Of a stretch of 64,000 nt of DNA, positions 18,066 through 26,997 are shown in pieces; the first letter of the stretch is position 1; each line of letters begins with the position of its first letter. The stretch is from the NCBI RefSeq assembly GCF_900129935.1, contig NZ_FQXJ01000007.1, positions 62,001 through 126,000 of the forward strand. The letters run 5' to 3'. The notes below the pieces were generated by a model that worked only from the letters and a program-made list of their open reading frames with translations, made no database searches and was not told the origin of the DNA. The position numbers and the translations under genes are program-made. The stretch is from Desulfosporosinus lacus DSM 15449. GTDB lineage: Bacteria > Bacillota > Desulfitobacteriia > Desulfitobacteriales > Desulfitobacteriaceae.

Positions 18066-18500
18066 ATGGGGAAAATTATTGCGGTTTGTACAAGTGAGCG
18101 GAAAGGAATGCGCAAAAAGAATGTGGGTGAAGGAGTCTTAAGAGTCAACTTTGGCCTTGAAGGAGATGCCCATGGTGGAGATTGGCATCGTATGGTTAGC
18201 TTGCTTGCGATGGAAAGTATTAAGACGATGCAGGATAAAGGGTTGAAGGTAGGCCCAGGAGATTTTGCAGAGAATTTAACAACAGAAGGAATAGAATTGT
18301 TTACTTTGCCGATGGGAACAAAGCTAAAAATTGGTGCAACTAGTTTAGGGGAAGTTACCCAGATTGGCAAGGAGTGCCATACGAAATGCGCGATCTTCTA
18401 TCAGGCTGGGGATTGTGTCATGCCAAAAGAAGGGATCTTTATTCGATTACTGGAAGGCGGAGCAGTTCGAGTTGGAGATAGTATTGAGGTGATTAGTTAA
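18066..18500 (+). CDS. MOSC domain protein
   Basis: The 144-residue protein consists of one MOSC beta-barrel, with GDAHGGDWHRMVSLLA and a conserved Cys in CHTKCAIFYQAGDCVMP. MOSC domains bind molybdenum cofactors or carry out their sulfur chemistry; a precise reaction is not known for short stand-alone forms. The gene lies between moaC and mogA, with its stop codon overlapping the mogA start by one base, so a role in cofactor maturation is inferred from position. Confidence 0.85.
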   Translation: MGKIIAVCTSERKGMRKKNVGEGVLRVNFGLEGDAHGGDWHRMVSLLAMESIKTMQDKGLKVGPGDFAENLTTEGIELFTLPMGTKLKIGATSLGEVTQIGKECHTKCAIFYQAGDCVMPKEGIFIRLLEGGAVRVGDSIEVIS

Positions 18501-18994
18501 TGCTTCGTGTGGGAGTAATTACTGCAAGTGACAAGGGGTCGCGTGGAGAAAGAGAAGATCTGTCAGGGCCTGCCTTGGCCAAACTTGTTCAAGAGATCGG
18601 CGGGGAGGTAGTGGAGTACGTAGTGCTCCCAGACGACCAAGCGACACTAGAAAAAACGATGTGTCTTTGGGCAGATGAGCTTAGCTTGGATTTGATCTTG
18701 ACTACGGGGGGGACCGGATTTTCAATGCGGGATGTGACCCCAGAAGCAACGTTAGCTGTAGCAGATCGTATGGTCCCGGGTATAGCTGAGGTGATGCGTA
18801 TGGAGAGCCTTAAAGTAACGCCAAAGGCTATGTTAAGCAGAGCAATTGCAGTCCTTAGAAAGCGGACATTGATTATTAATATGCCGGGCAGTCCTAAAGC
18901 GGTACGCGAGTGTTTCGCTGCAATTGCCCCTGCAATTCCTCATGGAATTCAAATTCTCAAAGGGGAAGCCAATGAATGTGCATCAACAGTTTAG
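18500..18994 (+). CDS. mogA: Molybdopterin adenylyltransferase MogA/MoaB
   Basis: The 164-residue protein has GVITASDKGSRGEREDLSGP and LTTGGTGFSMRDVTPEAT (near residue 75), which are the MoCF-domain signatures of MogA/MoaB. It adenylylates molybdopterin before metal insertion. Its start overlaps the MOSC gene stop by one base. No moeA, moaD or moaE is present in the window. Confidence 0.92.
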   Translation: MLRVGVITASDKGSRGEREDLSGPALAKLVQEIGGEVVEYVVLPDDQATLEKTMCLWADELSLDLILTTGGTGFSMRDVTPEATLAVADRMVPGIAEVMRMESLKVTPKAMLSRAIAVLRKRTLIINMPGSPKAVRECFAAIAPAIPHGIQILKGEANECASTV

Positions 18995-19070
18995 CAACTT
19001 TAATCAGTCGTTAATTCGGAGTGATTTTATAACATAAACTATAATAATTCAAAAGTTGATTTAGTTGTAG

Positions 19071-19107
19071 CTCAAAAGGGATTGGCGATGTGCCAATCCC
19101 TTTTGAG
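19071..19107. terminator. bidirectional terminator between mogA and the EamA gene
   Basis: CTCAAAAGGGATTGGC (19071-19086) and GCCAATCCCTTTTGAG (19092-19107) are perfect 16-nt arms around GATGT. It lies between convergent genes, and A/T-runs sit within the arms on each side. Confidence 0.85.
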
Positions 19108-19123
19108 TTATGGATACTAATTG

Positions 19124-20071
19124 CTATACTTTTGCAACTTTTGTCGTTGATTCTATCCCTTCTCGGTTTTCAGCAATCTGAATATAAATCACAACTCCAA
19201 GGATAATACACATTCCTGCCATATTGCTAAAATTCAGGGTTTGATTAAATACGAAATACCCTAAAATACTTGCCATAACTGGGTCAAGTGAATAGAAAAT
19301 TTGCATATAGCTGGGCTCAATATATTTTAAGCCTTTTATATAGAAAGAATAACAGCCGATTTGAGGAATCAAGCCAAAACCTAAGATGACTAATAAGGCG
19401 TATCCATGGGTTTTACTGCTTATCTGAACGATTGAACTTACCACAGTCACAGGGGAAGTAGAAAATGATAGAATTATTACAGCGAATAAAGCAATATACA
19501 TCAGAACGGCATTTTCATCCACTCCCTCTTCTAATAAGTATTTCTCTAGAGTCATCATTATTGACCAACTCAAGATAGTCATTAAAATCCAGAATAATCC
19601 GTAGTAGTTGAGGTGAAATCCTTGACTAAAAACATCCAGAACTAAACAAACTCCAAAGACAGTGATGATTGCAGCTCCAATTTTCCTTGTAGTAATCCTA
19701 TGTTTAAAGACAATTCTTGAAATAATCATAATAACAAATACGTTACAGAAAATTAGAGTAGAGACAATTCCTACCGGGAAATAGCTTACAGATTTAACGA
19801 ACGAAGTATTTGAGATCGCGGAGGTCATTCCTCCCAATAATATAAATACCAACAGCTTCGGTTTGATTTTGAAACCCGGTTTATTAGTAATAAGCAGCAT
19901 GGTTGAAAAAAATATTAAGTTATAGGCCGGAGCTAAAATCGCAATGCTTTGTGCCCCCAGACCAAGGTCACTTAACAAAGTGCAGAAGGTACCATTAGTA
20001 CCCCAAAAAATGCCCGAAAACATCGCATAGAAAAGTCCTAATCTTTTATTGCTTAAATAATTGGTTCTCAA
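19124..20071 (-). CDS. EamA/DMT family transporter
   Basis: The 315-residue protein has about ten hydrophobic segments in two repeats of the drug/metabolite transporter fold (for example GIFWGTNGTFCTLLSDLG in segment one and YFPVGIVSTLIFCNVFVIMI later). EamA proteins export or import small metabolites across the cytoplasmic membrane, but substrate cannot be read from sequence. It is monocistronic, convergent with mogA and divergent from the NYN gene. Confidence 0.87.
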   Translation of the reverse strand: MRTNYLSNKRLGLFYAMFSGIFWGTNGTFCTLLSDLGLGAQSIAILAPAYNLIFFSTMLLITNKPGFKIKPKLLVFILLGGMTSAISNTSFVKSVSYFPVGIVSTLIFCNVFVIMIISRIVFKHRITTRKIGAAIITVFGVCLVLDVFSQGFHLNYYGLFWILMTILSWSIMMTLEKYLLEEGVDENAVLMYIALFAVIILSFSTSPVTVVSSIVQISSKTHGYALLVILGFGLIPQIGCYSFYIKGLKYIEPSYMQIFYSLDPVMASILGYFVFNQTLNFSNMAGMCIILGVVIYIQIAENREGIESTTKVAKV

Positions 20072-20265
20072 ACTTTTTCCTCCTGAACTTTATGCTAAAA
20101 ATAGGACCTGAACTTCTTTGTAGTTCGTTACAGTCAGTAAATAGTCCTGTATTCCGAAATAATTATCTGCAATACTTGCATAAAGAGCCTGTAACGGCGG
20201 CTTGTCACGTCTGTCCATCTTATCACGTAGAATATAGAAGATTAGGGGGCTGTGAGGTGATCAAT

Positions 20266-21090
20266 TTGAAAGCCATAGCATTTGTCGATTATGAGAATAT
20301 TTGGACCAGTTTATTAGACCGAGGGTATGAATTATCGCCAGAACAGTTAGTTCGGTTTCTACAACTATATGCAGAGCGTAATAATATCTCTTTATTGGCT
20401 GTCTATCTCTATGCTAACTTTGACCGCGAGGAATTTTGGAGAACCCAAACAACCTTTGAGAAAACTAATGTTTTTACACGTCATGTCTATGGAAAGAATA
20501 ACTATTCGAGCACAGAACTTCGGCGAAATGCGGCAGACCTAGAATTAATGCTCGAAGCTCAAGAAATATTGCTGACAAGAGCATCTACTTTTGATATGTA
20601 TTTATTGCTAACAGGTGATGGAGACTTTCTTTCATTATTAAGAAAAGTACGAGCCTGGGGGAAAGACGTAAAGGTGATTGGGATAGCTGGAAGTGTTCAT
20701 CATGCTTTGCAACCTTTTTGTGAGGAAGATGATCTTTTGCAGTGGATTCTCCTGGAAAAACATGATACGGAGTATCATCCAGAGCAGGATTTGGAACAAG
20801 GAATTCAGGTCCTTGGAACACTCCAGGTACGTTTGCCCTATGTCGCATCCACTAAGGCTAGAGCGGCATTGACAGAACTTCTGGGACGTTCGATCTCACA
20901 AGTAAAAGAGTTTATTCGGTATACTTTGAAAGAAGATATTTTGACAGAGAAAGAGCATCCCGATCTAAACTTGAAGATTGGTAAGACAAAAATATACCTT
21001 CTTAATCTAAAAAATCCTAAGGTTCAGAAGGCATTGGGGAGCCTATATGAGGAAGTATCCCAGCGGCAATTAAAATTAACTTTAGAGTAA
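20266..21090 (+). CDS. NYN (PIN-like nuclease) domain protein
   Basis: The fold begins AIAFVDYENIW (first conserved Asp of the NYN/LabA-like PIN domain). Acidic residues follow in NAADLELMLEAQE and LLLTGDGDFLSLLRKVRAWGKDVKVIG (near residue 115), the usual acidic centre of NYN nucleases. TTG at 20266 is chosen because GAGGTGATC (20254-20262), a near-perfect anti-16S match, lies just before it. An upstream ATG at 20092 adds 58 poorly conserved residues. The C-terminal third resembles a winged-helix/OST-like tail. Probably an RNase or RNA-binding protein; the target is unknown. Confidence 0.75.
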   Translation: MKAIAFVDYENIWTSLLDRGYELSPEQLVRFLQLYAERNNISLLAVYLYANFDREEFWRTQTTFEKTNVFTRHVYGKNNYSSTELRRNAADLELMLEAQEILLTRASTFDMYLLLTGDGDFLSLLRKVRAWGKDVKVIGIAGSVHHALQPFCEEDDLLQWILLEKHDTEYHPEQDLEQGIQVLGTLQVRLPYVASTKARAALTELLGRSISQVKEFIRYTLKEDILTEKEHPDLNLKIGKTKIYLLNLKNPKVQKALGSLYEEVSQRQLKLTLE

Positions 21091-21264
21091 AATTATGCAT
21101 AGAAGGGTCTAAATCTGGCAATTATAGTGGTTAGACGATATGGAGATGCGCAGGGGGAGAGGGGTTAAGCAAATTTAAAATATCTAGAGCGTGAAACAAG
21201 AAGCAATTGGATGATTTTCAAAGTAAATAACGTTTAAACCCAAATTTTTGGGGATTTAGGGGGG

Positions 21265-21293
21265 TTGCTTTCCCGCAGCCCCTTGCATATTAT
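21265..21293 (+). promoter_or_regulatory. groES: groESL promoter
   Basis: TTGCTT (21265-21270) and TATTAT (21288-21293) are 17 nt apart and directly precede the CIRCE operator, consistent with a sigma-A promoter. The rest of 21091-21264 shows no gene. Confidence 0.75.
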
Positions 21294-21306
21294 TATAGAT
21301 ATATTG

Positions 21307-21333
21307 TTAGCACTCAATAGAGTCGAGTGCTAA
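21307..21333. promoter_or_regulatory. CIRCE operator (HrcA site)
   Basis: TTAGCACTC (21307-21315), nine bases, then GAGTGCTAA (21325-21333): an exact match to the CIRCE element recognised by the HrcA repressor. It overlaps the expected transcription start and explains heat control of groESL. Confidence 0.98.
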
Positions 21334-21370
21334 CAAATATTAAATAAAAACATAGGAGGGACTTTTCTTC

Positions 21371-21655
21371 ATGAACATTAAACCTCTCGCAGATCGGGTA
21401 ATCATTAAAGCACTCCCGATGGAAGAAAAAACAAAGAGCGGTATTATTATGCCAGATACTGCTAAGGAAAAACCACAAGAAGGCGAAGTAGTCGCTGTAG
21501 GACCTGGTAAAATGGAAAAAGGTCAACGCATTGCTTTAGATGTTAAAGCCGGTGATCGTGTAATTTATTCCAAATATGCAGGAACCGAAGTTAAGTATGA
21601 TGGTGAGGAATACTTAATTCTGAAAGAAACCGATATTTTAGCCATTATTGGCTAG
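21371..21655 (+). CDS. groES: Co-chaperonin GroES
   Basis: The 94-residue protein starts [21 protein letters not shown], with the mobile loop [19 protein letters not shown] and [22 protein letters not shown] at the end, typical GroES. AGGAGGGACTTTTCTTC precedes the ATG. It caps GroEL, and the operon is under HrcA/CIRCE control. Confidence 0.98.
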   Translation: MNIKPLADRVIIKALPMEEKTKSGIIMPDTAKEKPQEGEVVAVGPGKMEKGQRIALDVKAGDRVIYSKYAGTEVKYDGEEYLILKETDILAIIG

Positions 21656-21663
21656 TACTATAA

Positions 21664-23337
<1,674 letters not shown>

Positions 23338-23431
23338 AAAGAGCCTGAAAGTCTTGTGGACCAAGGGTTACAGGACCCAAAGGCTGGCGGTCATACCACT
23401 TTTTTGCTATAACTTATAAAAAATTTTTACG

Positions 23432-23476
23432 GAGTCCTCTCATGAGTTAACTGAACTTGCGAGAGGACTCTTTCTT
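23432..23476 (+). terminator. groESL terminator
   Basis: GAGTCCTCTC (23432-23441) and GAGAGGACTC (23461-23470) form a perfect 10-bp stem, then TTTCTT. It follows groEL by about 95 nt. The rest of 23338-23607 shows no gene. Confidence 0.78.
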
Positions 23477-23607
23477 AATGGGCTTGGTAACCTATTTATT
23501 TTTGGCGAGACAGGGTTCCCCTTATTTCTCAGTGGCCTGAATGGGCGTGGTGGGAGTTTAGCGAAGCACAGTTGTTGCGGAAATGGTACAAAGGAATATA
23601 AGCTATT

Positions 23608-23660
23608 ACCTTGTTATGTAAAAACCCGCTGCAATTGAGCGGGTTTTTACATAACAAGGT
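23608..23660. terminator. 23-bp bidirectional terminator hairpin
   Basis: Arms of 23 nt at 23608-23630 and 23638-23660 are perfect complements around a 7-nt loop (GCAATTG); each arm contains a GTAAAAACCCGC-type core, so either strand has a T-rich 3' side. The right arm reaches the stop codon of the minus-strand selenoprotein gene. Confidence 0.82.
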
Positions 23661-24007
23661 TAAATTCTCTCCGGCGTAGTATTAAAGCAATACGAACATT
23701 TCGGACAAGTTACTTGGAGTGTTCCTTTATTAATAGGAACCCGCATCTTGGCTTGGCATTTCTCGCATTCTATGACCCGATGATCGACTAGCTGTAGAAT
23801 CCGCGCCTGATCAAAGCCGACAACCAATTCATCACCAATCAGAAAAGAAGGAACTCCGCTGACGTTTCTACGGATTAACTCTGAGCGGGCTTGTTCATCA
23901 CGGTTGATATCCTTTTCCACAAAATGAATCTTATGCTGCGAAAGAAACTTCTTCGCTGTAAAACAATGCGGTCAGGTTTGTGTGGTGAATATGATGACGT
24001 TCTTCAT
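23660..24007 (-). CDS. Glutaredoxin-like selenoprotein with C-terminal zinc-ribbon (TGA at 23974-23972)
   Basis: Reading in frame from ATG 24007 through TGA 23974-23972 gives a 115-residue protein whose start is MKNVIIFTTQTUPHCFTA. Sec12 and Cys15 form a UPHC redox site where glutaredoxins have CPxC. The fold continues with FLSQHKIHFVEKDI, the cis-Pro in SGVPSFLIGDELVVGFD, and a tail CEKC-16-CPKC (Cys81/84/101/104, extra Cys107) resembling an MJ0042-type zinc finger. AAGGAG lies 9 nt upstream of the ATG, and a hairpin lies 15 nt after the TGA. Without TGA read-through only a GTG-started fragment lacking the active site remains. The same genome region encodes a second clear Sec protein, FdhA. 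Function is probably reduction of disulfides, persulfides or a peroxide; partner unknown. Confidence 0.85.
23938..23956 (-). promoter_or_regulatory. candidate SECIS hairpin of the glutaredoxin-like selenoprotein
   Basis: Fifteen nt after the TGA on the minus strand, GCGAA and TTCGC (23956-23952 and 23942-23938) form a stem, with GA/TC continuing above one bulged T. Distance and size suit a bacterial SECIS, but the loop sequence is not a textbook match, so the assignment leans on the in-frame TGA. Confidence 0.55.
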
Positions 24008-24013
24008 AGCAAC

Positions 24014-24256
24014 TTACTCCTTCCCCATATGCGTATGCTCAACTGAATTCTTATTTGCTTTACACGGTTTTTCCCAGGCAAACCGCTCTAAAACCCGAAG
24101 GCCGTGTAGATCCATAGTACTGTAGTGCATGCAGTAAACCGTTGGATCATCTTAGACTTTGGTAGCGTAAACGCATCTGCTTTTCCTTTTGGCTGATAAT
24201 GCTTAAAGAGAGAATTTCTCTTCACATTCCTGACAAAGCAGATCAAAACTTGGCAT
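24014..24256 (-). pseudogene. decayed FmdB-like zinc-ribbon gene
   Basis: ATG 24256 opens MPSFDLLCQECEEKFSL, the typical CxxC start of small FmdB-type zinc-ribbon proteins, then meets TAA. The neighbouring frame continues as FKHYQPKGKADAFTLPKSK. The original frame resumes as DDPTVYCMHYSTMDLHG and runs on through FAWEKPCKANKN to a TAA at 24016, inside the Shine-Dalgarno of the selenoprotein gene. Two opposite frameshifts about 80 nt apart would restore one 80-residue protein. It shares the promoter and operator described next. Sequence error in the assembly is the main alternative to real decay. Confidence 0.5.
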
Positions 24257-24283
24257 GATGGTTCGCCACTACCAAAAAAAGCC

Positions 24284-24302
24284 TATACCCCTTGTGGGTA
24301 TA
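24284..24302. promoter_or_regulatory. CsoR/CstR-like operator palindrome
   Basis: TATACCC (24284-24290), CTTGT, then GGGTATA (24296-24302) form a perfect dyad with a G/C-rich centre, the general pattern of CsoR/CstR/RcnR-family operators. It overlaps the predicted start of the leftward transcript for the zinc-ribbon and selenoprotein genes. No gene for this repressor family is seen in the window. Confidence 0.6.
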
Positions 24303-24307
24303 TTAAA

Positions 24308-24336
24308 ATTATAAATTGAGTTATCTTGTTTGTCAA
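24308..24336 (-). promoter_or_regulatory. consensus promoter of the selenoprotein operon
   Basis: On the minus strand TTGACA (24336-24331) and TATAAT (24313-24308) are both perfect sigma-A hexamers with a 17-nt spacer. Transcription would begin near 24301, within the palindromic operator, so the operon is probably strong when derepressed. Confidence 0.85.
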
Positions 24337-24375
24337 TCGGCAGTTGGCGCTAACTTGCATCATAGATTCTTTGTA

Positions 24376-25203
24376 TTATGATGATGTGTTGCTATATAGT
24401 TCTTGATATGTAATTTTAGCAGACTTAATCTGTCGGTCAGCTTTACCACATTGAGGACTTAACAAAGAACAGTTTTTATGACAGGCTGTACAATGCATAT
24501 CTCCAAGATAGTCTGTAAGACTCATTGTGTCTCCAACATCAGTGGTAGTTTCCGTATAGACCTGAATATCTGTACTATTTTCTCTTCCTGTTAAAATTGA
24601 GGTCGTTTGAGATGAACTAGCTATCTGTGTAGCATATTGGGTAGACTGGCTGTTCACATTGTTCGTCGCGATGGAAATAACTCTGGAATATAAGACAATG
24701 ACAACCGCGGCAATTGTCCCAAGACGGAGGAATGTTTCTCTGGCATTGCTCGTTCTAAGATTCGCTAATATTCTACGCACTGATTCCATAAGATAGTGCC
24801 CGTGCAAGACAATATGAAGTCCGAAGAGTCCTAAACCGAGATAGGCCGACCATGTATGGACCAACACCAATAGTTTACTGCCCAGTGAGGATCCCAGTGA
24901 TGGAAAAACTACTTGTGAAACGAGTATACCAGTAATGGTTATAGTAGCTATAGTCAGGAACATTGTCACATTTAAAGCATATCTCAGCTTGGCCGATGTC
25001 TTTAATTTTCGATTGAATAGGTTCTTTGTGACGTTTTTAACCCATGACCAGTTCAATAGAACATGGCTTGCAAAGAGGGCGAAGATGGATAAGCCTACAA
25101 TTTCATGGAACACAAGTCCAGTTTCATGCGCAAAAATCAAGGTAACAAACAGGATCGCCATGACAATATCTAACATTATTTTGGTAAGTGATTTGTCGTT
25201 CAT
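24376..25203 (-). CDS. DUF4405-like membrane protein with C-terminal Cys motif
   Basis: The 275-residue protein (ATG 25203, MNDKSLTKIMLDIVM) has four hydrophobic segments in its first 190 residues with paired histidines typical of membrane haem or DUF4405 proteins (FAHETGLVFHEIVG; FGLHIVLHGHYLM). A polar Ser/Thr linker follows, then a C-terminal MHCTACHKNCSLLSPQCG patch. The CTACH string looks like a CxxCH haem-binding site. It could take part in membrane electron transfer. An upstream TTG or ATG at 25233 lacks a ribosome binding site. Family assignment is tentative. Confidence 0.65.
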   Translation of the reverse strand: MNDKSLTKIMLDIVMAILFVTLIFAHETGLVFHEIVGLSIFALFASHVLLNWSWVKNVTKNLFNRKLKTSAKLRYALNVTMFLTIATITITGILVSQVVFPSLGSSLGSKLLVLVHTWSAYLGLGLFGLHIVLHGHYLMESVRRILANLRTSNARETFLRLGTIAAVVIVLYSRVISIATNNVNSQSTQYATQIASSSQTTSILTGRENSTDIQVYTETTTDVGDTMSLTDYLGDMHCTACHKNCSLLSPQCGKADRQIKSAKITYQELYSNTSS

Positions 25204-25538
25204 ATGTTCTAGCGCCTTCTTTCTGCAAATCATTAATTATTTTCAAATTGGTATAGTAATGCACGTGTATCTTTACTAATGTTTCCTCCTTCAATCCTCA
25301 GTTTCTTTATGTGGTTTTGTACGTCAACATCATTATGAAATACAAGTCTGAAATGAAGCTGATGTTCCGCTGAAAGTTTGCTTAATGACAAACAAGCATG
25401 GAATGTATTGTAATTCTTTTCTCTCTGGAAAAGTATTTTGGAAACGTGATTATTAGTTTTTTCACGGGTGTTTCGATGGAATAGGTCAAGCTAAGTACAC
25501 ATATAAGTAGGGTAAGAACTCCGCCAGGGGGGCATGAA
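25204..25538. other. intergenic region without visible gene
   Basis: This 335-bp stretch is A/T-rich, between divergent genes. It presumably holds both promoters, but I found no hairpin, operator or promoter pair strong enough to list. Confidence 0.5.
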
Positions 25539-26201
25539 ATGAAGAAAAGAGGATTATGGTTACTCATCGGAATCAGCATCGTGCTGATGGGGGTATTTCT
25601 AGGTCGCTATTTTTGGCAGCCAGAGCCCATTAATTTAGTCACGCACGGCTTAGAACGACTGAACGCAGCGACCTCTTTTCGCTACAGTTTAACCCAGCAT
25701 CAATGGGTTGAGGGAAAAGATCGCGTACTCACTCAGATTCTAGGAGAAAAGGATGGTGGAAACACTCGAATCTTGGGTCAGCTGGTTGGGAGCGAAGTAG
25801 AGATGATCAAAATCGGAGATTCTACGTACAGCAAAGACCCTTTTAGTAAGAAGTGGATTCGGTTTGCGAACGCTCCAGCAGCCCAGGAAGTCTTTCTGGC
25901 GGAGCTCAATCCCTTATCTTCGCTTCAAATGAAAGAGCTAGGAGAGGTGATGCTTAGCGGTCAAGAGAAAGTTAATGGTGAAAAAGTATGGGTATGTCAG
26001 TTAAAACCTAGTGTACAGAATCAAATGATGGAGGTATTTTGGACAGATTTCCAGTATACGCTTTATATTCGAAAGTCAGATAAGACACTTGTTAAAGCGT
26101 CTATTGAAGCGAAAAATAAAGCTAAGTCCGACCCCATGACGATGACACTCGAGTTTAAAGATATTGGTAAGAAAATAGATATTCAGGCACCTGACATCTA
26201 A
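25539..26201 (+). CDS. Conserved hypothetical exported or anchored protein
   Basis: The 220-residue protein has one N-terminal membrane segment (WLLIGISIVLMGVFLGRYF) after a basic start, with no lipobox. The rest is a beta-rich soluble domain (for example GSEVEMIKIGDSTYSKDPFSKKWIRF and LVKASIEAKNKAKSDPMTMTLEFKDIGKKIDI) that resembles the LolA/LppX-type lipoprotein fold found in Firmicute outer-face proteins. A GGGGG Shine-Dalgarno-like stretch precedes the ATG. Function is unknown. Confidence 0.6.
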   Translation: MKKRGLWLLIGISIVLMGVFLGRYFWQPEPINLVTHGLERLNAATSFRYSLTQHQWVEGKDRVLTQILGEKDGGNTRILGQLVGSEVEMIKIGDSTYSKDPFSKKWIRFANAPAAQEVFLAELNPLSSLQMKELGEVMLSGQEKVNGEKVWVCQLKPSVQNQMMEVFWTDFQYTLYIRKSDKTLVKASIEAKNKAKSDPMTMTLEFKDIGKKIDIQAPDI

Positions 26202-26224
26202 AAGGACAGTTCTATGGTTGAAGA

Positions 26225-26268
26225 GCAAGCGGTTTACCCAGTTTGGGCATACTGCTTGCATATTTTTT
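26225..26268 (+). terminator. terminator after the exported protein gene
   Basis: GCAAGC (26225-26230) with GGTTTACCCA pairs with TGGGCATACTGCTTGC ending 26259, then ATATTTTTTG. A long stem with a T-run right after the gene. Confidence 0.75.
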
Positions 26269-26361
26269 GTACTAGTTCAGGTGAGGGGACACTTGGACAT
26301 CGCCTGCAAGCGTGGTATTGGCCACTTTTCTAAAATAAATTGCTATTAAGTCATAAAGTGT

Positions 26362-26390
26362 TTGCACAATGGACAAGCCTCTGGTATAGT
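26362..26390 (+). promoter_or_regulatory. hpt: hpt-guaA promoter
   Basis: TTGCAC (26362-26367) and TATAGT (26385-26390) are spaced by 17 nt, 55 nt before hpt. No purine riboswitch is apparent between the promoter and hpt. Confidence 0.7.
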
Positions 26391-26444
26391 TTTGGCATGA
26401 GTTTTCTAGAAACGCAGTTTTATAGTATAGTGGAGGTGCCCTGA

Positions 26445-26987
26445 ATGGAAGAATATATTGCAAAGGTGTTAATATCACGAGAAGAATTGAGTAAACGCGT
26501 AGCTGAACTGGGCGCAGAAATTACTAGAGATTATGAAGGAAAGAATCTTTTGGTCCTCGGGATCTTAAAGGGTGCCGTACCTTTTATGTCAGACTTAATT
26601 CGAGAGATCAAATTGCCGCTAGCTTATGATTTTATGGCATTATCGAGCTATGGTGCATCTACTCAATCATCTGGGGTAGTGAGGATTCTCAAGGATTTAG
26701 AGCGCAGTGTCGATGATGTCCATATTTTAATTACTGAAGATATTGTTGATACGGGATTGACATTGAAGTATTTAAAAGCAAATCTGAAAGCGCGGAATCC
26801 TTTAAGTGTAAAAGTAGTAACGCTTCTCGATAAAGCCGCACGTCGACAGGCAGATGTCTTTCCGGATTATAATGGATTTTCGATTCCAGATGAATTTGTT
26901 GTAGGGTATGGTTTGGATTTTAATGAGGAATATCGTAATTTACCTTATATTGGTGTTTTGAAACAGGAAGCCTATAAATTTATTTAA
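26445..26987 (+). CDS. hpt: Hypoxanthine phosphoribosyltransferase
   Basis: The 180-residue type-I PRTase has VLGILKGAVPFMSDLIREI (PRPP loop region) and the PRPP motif ITEDIVDTGLTLKYL (near residue 100), then VVGYGLDFNEEYRNLPYIGVL near the C-terminus. It salvages hypoxanthine and guanine to IMP and GMP. It starts behind GTGGAGGTGCC and lies 10 nt before guaA, forming a guanine-nucleotide pair. Confidence 0.95.
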   Translation: MEEYIAKVLISREELSKRVAELGAEITRDYEGKNLLVLGILKGAVPFMSDLIREIKLPLAYDFMALSSYGASTQSSGVVRILKDLERSVDDVHILITEDIVDTGLTLKYLKANLKARNPLSVKVVTLLDKAARRQADVFPDYNGFSIPDEFVVGYGLDFNEEYRNLPYIGVLKQEAYKFI

Positions 26988-26997
26988 TTAATATGGA

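Noticed and set aside
20092-20265. N-terminal extension of the NYN protein
   Set aside because: The ATG at 20092 lacks a ribosome binding site and the added 58 residues do not resemble the domain; GAGGTGATC before TTG 20266 fits better.
23608-23660. 23-bp inverted repeat as an insertion-sequence end
   Set aside because: It lies between convergent transcription units with T-runs on both strands, so a bidirectional terminator explains it.
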